From contig CAZIRA010000108.1 of NCBI GenBank assembly GCA_964541615.1, positions 1 to 8,843 on the forward strand: a DNA stretch of 8,843 nucleotides, written 5' to 3'. Below are positions 1-5,034 of this stretch, in pieces. Position numbers and translations under genes: made by a program. Origin of the DNA: UPXZ01 sp964541615 (lineage in GTDB: Bacteria; Bacteroidota; Bacteroidia; Bacteroidales; Paludibacteraceae). Each line of letters begins with the position of its first letter. Position 1 is the first letter of the stretch. A model generated the notes under the pieces. That model did no database searches, was not told the origin of the DNA, and saw only the letters and a list, made by a program, of their open reading frames with translations.

Positions 1-114
1 CTTCGCAATGATCTGGAAACCTTTAACAAGCGACTGAAAGCACTTGAAGCCAAAGAAGACCTGCTGAAAAAAACCGAAGCGGAAGCTAAAAATGATTCGT
101 TAAAGGGCCTCTAA
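1..114 (+). CDS. 3' end of an unidentified gene (5' end outside window)
   Basis: An open frame enters from the left edge and ends at TAA (112-114), giving 37 C-terminal residues. The visible tail begins LRNDLETFNKRLKALEAKED and ends NDSLKGL. It is rich in Lys, Glu, Leu and Ala with a heptad-like spacing of leucines, so a helical or coiled-coil tail is likely. No domain or family can be recognised from this fragment, and no function is proposed. The gene converges on mfd with a 137-bp gap, so the two are not co-transcribed. No intrinsic terminator with a T-tract follows it. The reading frame is credible because it is open from base 1 and composed like a real protein tail, but a fragment this short could mislead. 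Confidence 0.6.
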   Translation, partial: LRNDLETFNKRLKALEAKEDLLKKTEAEAKNDSLKGL

Positions 115-251
115 ATCTCCCCGGAGGCTGTATATCTGTATTAACTCAACTTTAGCAAGTTATTACTGACAAGCTGCAGAGAGGTCTGCTAACGGGCAAC
201 CTCGGCCAGTGGGCCGAAAAGAACGATTAAGCGAGGACAGTGTCAGGTATT
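115..251. other. Convergent intergenic gap with nested inverted repeats (possible structured RNA)
   Basis: No gene is visible between the left fragment and mfd. Positions 166-246 hold nested complementary segments. CTGACA (166-171) pairs with TGTCAG (241-246). GCAGA (176-180) pairs with TCTGC (185-189) around a GAGG loop. CGGCC (203-207) pairs with GGCCG (212-216) around AGTG. CCTCG (200-204) can alternatively pair with CGAGG (232-236). Together these would make an outer stem enclosing two hairpins, about 81 nt. Neither strand has a T-tract after the stems, so this is not a textbook terminator. It matches no tRNA, SRP RNA, tmRNA or RNase P core motif that I know. The segment looks more G/C-rich than the other gaps. 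It may be a small RNA, a factor-dependent 3' end, or chance. Confidence 0.35.
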
Positions 252-3200
252 CTACACACTATCCATTATCCCCCACGCATCTTCCACCGATTTTACATCT
301 GTAAAAACCACGGAGCGTTTGCCGTTGTTTTCGCGGAGTTTGGTTTTTCTGGGATTTCGAGCCATATATTGAAGCATTCTTCCAAATTCATCCGACTGAT
401 AATAAGGAGATTGCAGATTGGAAACGAGAAATGCAGACATCTGACCATTTTTCAAAACCAGCCGTTCGATTCCGAATCGCATGGCAAGCCAACGCAGGCG
501 AACCACAAGCAGCAGGCCAAGACTTCGCTTAGGCATCTTTCCGAATCGGTCTTCCATATTCTTTTGGAATTCAGCTAATTCCGATTCATTTTCGATGTTA
601 TCCAATTCACGGTAAAGCGAAATTCGCTCCGATGTGCTTTCAACGTATTCATCAGAAAACATGATCTCTAAATCGGTATCAATCTGACAATCAGTCACGT
701 AGGCATTCTGTCGTTTTTCAGCTCTTTCCCCGGCATAAAGCTCCGCAAATTCTTCGTCTTTCAGCTCATGAATGGCTTCGTTCAGTATGCGCTGATAAGT
801 TTCATAGCCCAAATCGGTGATAAATCCACTTTGCTCGGCTCCCAGCATATTTCCCGCTCCGCGAATATCCAAATCCTGCATGGCGATATTGAAACCGCTT
901 CCCAATTCCGAGAAAGTCTCAATGGCTTGCAAACGGCGGCGCGCATCAGGCGTAAGTAGACTCATATCCGGCGAAAGCAGGTAGCAGTAAGCTTTTCGGT
1001 TGCTACGCCCTACCCTGCCCCGAAGCTGGTGCAAATCACTCAATCCAAACCGGTGAGCGCTATTGATTATAATAGTATTCACATTTGGAATGTCAATTCC
1101 GCTTTCGATAATGGTGGTAGCAATGAGCACATCATACTCGTAATCAATGAAATCCATTATTACTTCTTCCAAATCATCTGCCGGCATTTGTCCGTGTCCC
1201 ACTGCCACACGGCAGCCCGGAACGAGCCTTTTTATCATCGCTTCAATCATGTAAATGTTTTGGATGCGGTTGTTCACAAAGAAAACCTGACCGTTTCGGC
1301 TCATTTCCAAACCGATAGCATCACGGATTATCTCTTCATCAAAAGCATGAATTTCTGTCTGAACCGGATAGCGGTTTGGAGGAGGCGTATTAATGATTGA
1401 AAGGTCACGTGCCCCAAGAAGTGAAAACTGCAACGTTCGTGGAATCGGTGTGGCAGTCAGCGTTAGCGTATCCACATTAACTTTCAGCTCTTTCAGTTTT
1501 TCTTTGACTGAAACGCCGAATTTCTGCTCTTCATCAATGATCAACAAACCCAAATCTTTGAATTTCACCGATTTCCCAACCAACTTATGCGTACCGATAA
1601 TAATATCGATTTCTCCCTTTTCAAGTTTTTCAAGGGTTTCTTTATTTTGTTTTGCTGATTTTGCACGGCTTATATAGGAAACGGTACATGGAAAATCTTT
1701 CAACCGATCTTTAAATGTATTGTAGTGCTGTAGAGCAAGTACCGTTGTTGGCACCAAAACTGCCACCTGCTTGCTGTCTGCTACTGCTTTGAAGGCCGCA
1801 CGCACAGCCACTTCCGTTTTTCCAAAACCCACATCGCCGCACACCAGGCGGTCCATCGGCATATCCGCCTCCATGTCTTTTTTGATGTCGGCAGTAGCTT
1901 TTACCTGATCGGGCGTATCTTCGTAGATAAACGAAGCTTCAAGTTCATTCTGCAGGTAGCTGTCGGGCGAATATTGGTATCCTTTTTCGGCTTTGCGTTT
2001 GGCATACAATTTTATCAAATCGCGCGCAATGTCCTTCACTTTGGACTTGGTGCGTTCTTTCAGCCGTTCCCACGCTCCCGAACCAAGCTTATTGATGCGC
2101 GGCGCTTCGCCTTCCTTGCCTTTATATTTTGAAATTCGGTGGAGAGAGTGAATGCTCACAAAAATGATATCCTCATCCTTGTAAATCAGCTTCACCATTT
2201 CCTGCAATTTTCCATTCACATTCGTACGCACCAGACCGCCAAATTTCCCCACGCCGTGATCCACATGCACCACATAATCGCCAACCTGAAGCTGATTCAG
2301 CTCTTTGAGCGTCATCACCACTTTTCCCTGCCGGGTGCGGTCAGTTTTTAAGCTGAATTTATGAAAACGGTCGAATATCTGATGATCCGTATAGCAAACC
2401 AACGACAAATCATTGTCTACAAAACCTTCATGAATGGTATTCAAAACCGGTTGAAAGGAAATATTGTCGTTTCTATCTTCAAAAATGGCTTTGATCCGAT
2501 CCGTCTGTTTTACGCTGTCGCTGAAAACATACAGTTTATATCCTTCGGAAAGGAGTTTTTTCAGGTTATCGGCTATCAGGTCAAAGTTTTTCTGAAAAAC
2601 AGGCTGTGGAGAAGTATTAAAGTGAACGGTTTGCTGTGCTTTGAAGTGGGTTTTATTACTCCATTCCAATTTCCTGAAGTCGTTGACCATTTGCAAAAAC
2701 TCATTTCCAGTGATGTGGGTGCGATGTAAATCGGGCACTTTCCTATCGTCTGTATTGGCTTTTACAAGCGCTTCATCGTAAAACTGATTGATTCGGTCTT
2801 TTACAAACAAAGCATCCTTGAAGTGAAACCAGGTATCCTTTGGCGCAAACTCCGGAAAGGAGACCAGTTTTGTGGATTTATCGCCTTTGTGCAAATCGGG
2901 AACAATTTCTATCCGCTCCTTTTTCTCTTTGGAGAGTTGTGTTTCAATATCAAAAATCCGAATGCTGTCCACTTCATCACCAAAAAAATCGAGCCGGAAC
3001 GGCAGTTCGTATGCATACGAAAAGACATCCACTATTCCACCCCGGATGGAATATTGTCCCGGTTCGTACACAAAGTCAACCCGCTGAAATCCGTATTCAT
3101 TCAGCACTTCCGACAAGTAATCAATTCCCACACTCTCTCCAACTCTGATTTTCAGCGTTTTGCTCTTAAAACCATCGGCAGAAACTACTTTCTGCATCAT

Positions 3201-3581
3201 TGCTTCGGGATAGCTGACCAGTATAGTGGGTTGTGAACTGTTTGAAAGGCGGTTGAGAGCTTCTGTTCGAAGTATTTCGTTGGAACTGTCCAATTGAGAG
3301 AGGCGGATTGTCCTTTTGTAAGAAGACGGGAAGAAGAGAACCGCTTCATCCGACAGGATTTGCCGCAAATCGTTGTAGAGATAAGCTGCCTCATCTGCAT
3401 CATTGAGGATAAAGACCTGCGTTTTTGGAACTTTCTGAAATACAGAAGCCGCCACAACAGCCAATGAAGATCCGCACAAACCACTGATTTTCAGATTTGG
3501 TTCGCGTGAAGCAGCCCATAGCATCACCGCTTCTACCTGTGGATGACGGGCGTAAAGTTGTTGGAAATCGGATAAATTCAA
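252..3581 (-). CDS. mfd: Mfd transcription-repair coupling factor (TRCF)
   Basis: An ATP-driven dsDNA translocase that binds stalled RNA polymerase, pushes it off a lesion and recruits UvrA for nucleotide excision repair; cytosolic. The 1109-residue length fits the family. Domains in order: a UvrB-like N-terminal module with a degenerate nucleotide loop (GLCGSS, about 34-39) and the conserved EPGQYSIRGGIVDVF stretch (173-187); the RNA-polymerase-interacting domain (about 425-490, VGDYVVHVDHGVG); and an SF2 helicase motor. Motor motifs are Walker A GDVGFGKTE (582-590), Walker B DEEQ (683-686), TATPIPRTL (709-717), the translocation segment ATTIIESGIDIPN (821-833) and motif VI QLRGRVGR (852-859). 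The C-terminal TRCF domain covers about 960-1060. The start is TTG: no ATG lies upstream in frame before a stop, the next Met is residue 20, and the residues before it (LYARHPQ) look like the family N-terminus. Intact, with no frameshift. It stands alone, converging with the left gene. Confidence 0.97.
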   Translation of the reverse strand: MNLSDFQQLYARHPQVEAVMLWAASREPNLKISGLCGSSLAVVAASVFQKVPKTQVFILNDADEAAYLYNDLRQILSDEAVLFFPSSYKRTIRLSQLDSSNEILRTEALNRLSNSSQPTILVSYPEAMMQKVVSADGFKSKTLKIRVGESVGIDYLSEVLNEYGFQRVDFVYEPGQYSIRGGIVDVFSYAYELPFRLDFFGDEVDSIRIFDIETQLSKEKKERIEIVPDLHKGDKSTKLVSFPEFAPKDTWFHFKDALFVKDRINQFYDEALVKANTDDRKVPDLHRTHITGNEFLQMVNDFRKLEWSNKTHFKAQQTVHFNTSPQPVFQKNFDLIADNLKKLLSEGYKLYVFSDSVKQTDRIKAIFEDRNDNISFQPVLNTIHEGFVDNDLSLVCYTDHQIFDRFHKFSLKTDRTRQGKVVMTLKELNQLQVGDYVVHVDHGVGKFGGLVRTNVNGKLQEMVKLIYKDEDIIFVSIHSLHRISKYKGKEGEAPRINKLGSGAWERLKERTKSKVKDIARDLIKLYAKRKAEKGYQYSPDSYLQNELEASFIYEDTPDQVKATADIKKDMEADMPMDRLVCGDVGFGKTEVAVRAAFKAVADSKQVAVLVPTTVLALQHYNTFKDRLKDFPCTVSYISRAKSAKQNKETLEKLEKGEIDIIIGTHKLVGKSVKFKDLGLLIIDEEQKFGVSVKEKLKELKVNVDTLTLTATPIPRTLQFSLLGARDLSIINTPPPNRYPVQTEIHAFDEEIIRDAIGLEMSRNGQVFFVNNRIQNIYMIEAMIKRLVPGCRVAVGHGQMPADDLEEVIMDFIDYEYDVLIATTIIESGIDIPNVNTIIINSAHRFGLSDLHQLRGRVGRSNRKAYCYLLSPDMSLLTPDARRRLQAIETFSELGSGFNIAMQDLDIRGAGNMLGAEQSGFITDLGYETYQRILNEAIHELKDEEFAELYAGERAEKRQNAYVTDCQIDTDLEIMFSDEYVESTSERISLYRELDNIENESELAEFQKNMEDRFGKMPKRSLGLLLVVRLRWLAMRFGIERLVLKNGQMSAFLVSNLQSPYYQSDEFGRMLQYMARNPRKTKLRENNGKRSVVFTDVKSVEDAWGIMDSV

Positions 3582-3593
3582 AACTGCCCCCTC

Positions 3594-3607
3594 CCCCCTA
3601 AAGGGGG
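3594..3607 (-). repeat. C5/G5 palindrome immediately upstream of the mfd start
   Basis: On the plus strand CCCCC (3594-3598), TAAA, GGGGG (3603-3607). A second C-tract lies at 3587-3590 with one more C after a CT. In the mfd mRNA this gives a CCCCC-UUUA-GGGGG hairpin ending about 12 nt before the TTG start, with an extra G-tract that could pair in competition. Elements of this shape recur in Bacteroidota intergenic DNA from memory; copy number in this genome is unknown. It may be a dispersed REP-like palindrome or may hinder ribosome access to mfd. Confidence 0.6.
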
Positions 3608-3639
3608 AATTTGGGTGAATAAAATTATTAAAATTTGTG

Positions 3640-3647
3640 CAAAGATA
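3640..3647 (-). promoter_or_regulatory. Putative -7 box of the mfd promoter
   Basis: Read on the minus strand the site is TATCTTTG, an exact match to the Bacteroidota -7 consensus TAnnTTTG. A start about 6 nt downstream would give a leader of roughly 50 nt to the TTG codon, carrying the C5/G5 hairpin. No TTTG is visible at the -33 position, so the call rests on the -7 box and its distance to the gene. Confidence 0.55.
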
Positions 3648-3686
3648 CGTTTTTTAATTTAGAAATCTGAAGTTAGAAATTAGAAA

Positions 3687-3763
3687 ATGGTTGAATGGTT
3701 GAGTGGTACATTAAAATATTAGTACATTGGCAAATTAGCATATTGGCACATTGGCATATTCTT
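3687..3763. repeat. Degenerate 8-bp-period tandem repeat
   Basis: Two identical octamers ATGGTTGA (3687-3694, 3695-3702) are followed from 3708 by seven octamers in constant phase: ACATTAAA, ATATTAGT, ACATTGGC, AAATTAGC, ATATTGGC, ACATTGGC, ATATTCTT. The shared core is roughly A-x-ATT-x-x-x. Units are related but diverged, unlike a fresh slippage array. The 8-bp period would break a reading frame, in line with its non-coding position. Confidence 0.75.
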
Positions 3764-3869
3764 TACTCATTTTGTAATCTTAAGTTTACATTTCACTCAA
3801 AAAATTAATTATTTTAAAACATTTGGCTCAAAATTTGTTAAGCACTGTTTCGAAATTCAAAATTTTTTA

Positions 3870-3877
3870 TACTTTTG
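3870..3877 (+). promoter_or_regulatory. Putative -7 box of the aqpZ promoter
   Basis: TACTTTTG matches the Bacteroidota TAnnTTTG consensus. It lies 88 bp before the aqpZ ATG, giving a leader of roughly 80 nt. Upstream at the expected spacing there is only a weak TTTC (3848-3851) in place of TTTG, so the promoter is plausible, not certain. Confidence 0.5.
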
Positions 3878-3912
3878 ACAATCAGTAGTTTAAAATTGTA
3901 GAAAAATAATAA

Positions 3913-3942
3913 ATGGCGGAAACCGAAAAGCCTTATGAGTAG
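3913..3942 (+). other. Nine-codon upstream ORF in the aqpZ leader
   Basis: ATG at 3913 opens a short frame reading MAETEKPYE and stopping at TAG (3940-3942), 23 nt before the aqpZ ATG and in a different frame. The composition is more protein-like than the surrounding A/T-rich DNA. It could be a leader peptide, the relic of a lost gene's start, or chance. No ribosome binding site is seen, which is uninformative in this phylum. Confidence 0.25.
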
Positions 3943-3965
3943 GTTGAATTTTAACTATTTTTTTT

Positions 3966-4664
3966 ATGAAAAGAAATTTTGCAGAATTTATTGGAACTTT
4001 TTGGTTGGTTCTCGGCGGTTGTGGAGCAGCAGTTTTTGCAGCCGGTGTTCCTGAATTAGGAATCGGCTATGCAGGCGTTGCGGCAGCATTCGGTCTTACA
4101 GTATTGACAGGTGCTTATGCATTGGGTCACATCTCTGGCGGACATTTTAATCCGGCTGTGTCATTTGGTCTTTGGGCCGGCGGTCGTTTCAGCGGAAAAG
4201 AAATTCTTCCTTATGTAATATCACAAATCTTAGGCGCAATCCTTGCTGCTGTTGTGATTTATGTAATTGCTTCCGGCAGAGCTGACTTTGCTATTGACAA
4301 CACGCAAGCCGGTGCTTTTGCTGCCAACGGTTACGGTGCTCTTTCGCCACAAGGTCACAACATGATCGCTGCGATTGTTTCTGAGTTTATTATGACATTT
4401 ATGTTCTTAATCGTGATTCTTGGTTCAACTGACGAACGGGCTCCGAAAGGTTTTGCTCCAATTGCTATTGGTCTGATGCTTACCTTGATCCACCTGATCA
4501 GCATCCCTGTAACAAACACTTCAGTAAACCCGGCTCGTAGTATTTCACAAGCTATTTTTGCAGGTGGCGAATACATTCCACAATTGTGGCTGTTTATCAC
4601 TATTCCAATTTTAGGTGCTTTGTGTGCAGGTGTAGTTTACAAAGTATTTGCTGAAAAGAAATAA
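3966..4664 (+). CDS. aqpZ: AqpZ-type aquaporin water channel
   Basis: Inner-membrane channel of the MIP family for rapid passive water flow; 232 residues, the usual size, with six membrane helices and two half-helices. Both signature loops are intact: NPA at 62-64 inside HISGGHFNPAV, and NPA at 188-190 inside NTSVNPAR. The selectivity-filter residues, aligned to E. coli AqpZ, are Phe42, His176, Thr185 and Arg191, the water-specific set and not the wider glycerol-channel set. The N-terminus (FAEFIGTFWLVLGGCGAAV) and the segment GFAPIAIGLMLTLIHLISIPVT follow AqpZ closely. ATG start behind a T-run with no Shine-Dalgarno sequence, as usual in Bacteroidota. It appears monocistronic, with its own putative promoter and a strong terminator, and converges on the CDGSH gene. 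Nothing suggests damage. Confidence 0.96.
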   Translation: MKRNFAEFIGTFWLVLGGCGAAVFAAGVPELGIGYAGVAAAFGLTVLTGAYALGHISGGHFNPAVSFGLWAGGRFSGKEILPYVISQILGAILAAVVIYVIASGRADFAIDNTQAGAFAANGYGALSPQGHNMIAAIVSEFIMTFMFLIVILGSTDERAPKGFAPIAIGLMLTLIHLISIPVTNTSVNPARSISQAIFAGGEYIPQLWLFITIPILGALCAGVVYKVFAEKK

Positions 4665-4686
4665 TATTTCTAAGGATTTATTATGA

Positions 4687-4723
4687 AAATGGCTGACATG
4701 TTTTTTGTCAGCCATTTCTTTTT
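4687..4723 (+). terminator. Intrinsic terminator of aqpZ
   Basis: A perfect 12-bp stem (AAATGGCTGACA at 4687-4698, TGTCAGCCATTT at 4706-4717) with a 7-nt T-rich loop is followed by CTTTTT (4718-4723). It begins 22 bp after the aqpZ stop. On the minus strand the hairpin is followed only by a short broken T-tract, so it could serve the opposing CDGSH transcript weakly at best. Confidence 0.9.
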
Positions 4724-4740
4724 GCATTCGTTTTGAAAAA

Positions 4741-4929
4741 TCACTTCTCATCAAAATTGGTTCCTCTGTGAGAAGTATCGCAGAAAGGTTTATTTTTGCT
4801 TAAACCGCATCTGCAAAAAAACGTGTTACCACTCATTTGTTGCTCTTCATTTCCCGGCAAAATCAATTTGAAATCACCCGAGATTACCATGGGACCACCC
4901 TTTGCAATTTTTACTTTTAATTCTTCCAT
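4741..4929 (-). CDS. Small CDGSH-type iron-sulfur protein
   Basis: A 62-residue protein of the CDGSH (mitoNEET-like) family, which binds a redox-active, acid-labile 2Fe-2S cluster through three Cys and one His. The motif is CRCGLSKNKPFCDTSH; by position the ligands are Cys39, Cys41, Cys50 and His54. The usual Gly after Asp is Thr (Thr52), giving CDTSH; all four ligands are kept. No signal peptide or membrane segment, so likely cytosolic. I chose ATG at 4927-4929. The frame stays open upstream to 5010, but those 27 residues come from tandem-repeat DNA and are Lys/Gln-rich without family character. The gene lies 104 bp downstream of putA on the same strand and may be read from it. Its partner and exact role are unknown; electron transfer or cluster handling is a family-level guess. 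Confidence 0.85.
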   Translation of the reverse strand: MEELKVKIAKGGPMVISGDFKLILPGNEEQQMSGNTFFCRCGLSKNKPFCDTSHRGTNFDEK

Positions 4930-4936
4930 ATTTTTT

Positions 4937-4976
4937 TGTTGTTTAAGCGTTTGGATGTTTGGTTGTTTAATTGTTT
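4937..4976. repeat. Degenerate 8-bp-period tandem repeat upstream of the CDGSH gene
   Basis: Five consecutive octamers share the form NNNNGTTT on the plus strand: TGTTGTTT, AAGCGTTT, GGATGTTT, GGTTGTTT, AATTGTTT. The last four bases are constant and the first four vary. On the minus (coding) strand this is an AAAC-led array ending about 8 bp before the CDGSH start codon, so it forms the leader of that gene. Confidence 0.75.
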
Positions 4977-4992
4977 TAAGAAGTTTGATAAG

Positions 4993-5034
4993 TTTGAACT
5001 TGTAACTCAAAACTTATAACTTATAACTCATAAT
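4993..5034. repeat. Degenerate 7-bp-period tandem repeat at the 3' end of putA
   Basis: Six heptamers in phase on the plus strand: TTTGAAC, TTGTAAC, TCAAAAC, TTATAAC, TTATAAC, TCATAAT. Two are identical and most end in AAC. The last unit reaches the first base of the putA stop codon complement (5034-5036). It directly follows the 8-bp array, so the putA-CDGSH spacer is nearly all short-period repeat. Confidence 0.75.

Larger units (their letters stand above)
3582..3965. other. 384-bp divergent intergenic region between mfd and aqpZ
   Basis: No protein gene is supported here. It is strongly A/T-rich and holds, in order, the C-tract/G-tract palindrome, the mfd -7 box, an 8-bp-period degenerate repeat (3687-3763), an A/T-rich stretch with no feature I recognise (about 3764-3865), the putative aqpZ -7 box and a short upstream ORF. 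As a divergent spacer it must carry both promoters. Confidence 0.8.

Noticed and set aside
166..246. 81-nt structured segment as a tRNA or known ribozyme
   Set aside because: The size suits a tRNA, but there is no 7-bp acceptor stem, no T-loop TTC motif and no anticodon arm on either strand. GGGCAAC recalls part of the HDV ribozyme, but the required pseudoknot pairings could not be laid out.
2823..3236. 137-codon plus-strand open frame inside mfd
   Set aside because: Antisense to conserved N-terminal mfd coding sequence, with no family character. The same applies to the other plus-strand frames within mfd.
4930..5010. 27-residue N-terminal extension of the CDGSH protein
   Set aside because: The frame is open, but the added residues are encoded by the 8-bp and 7-bp repeats and have no family character. 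Met at 4927-4929 begins a standard short CDGSH protein.
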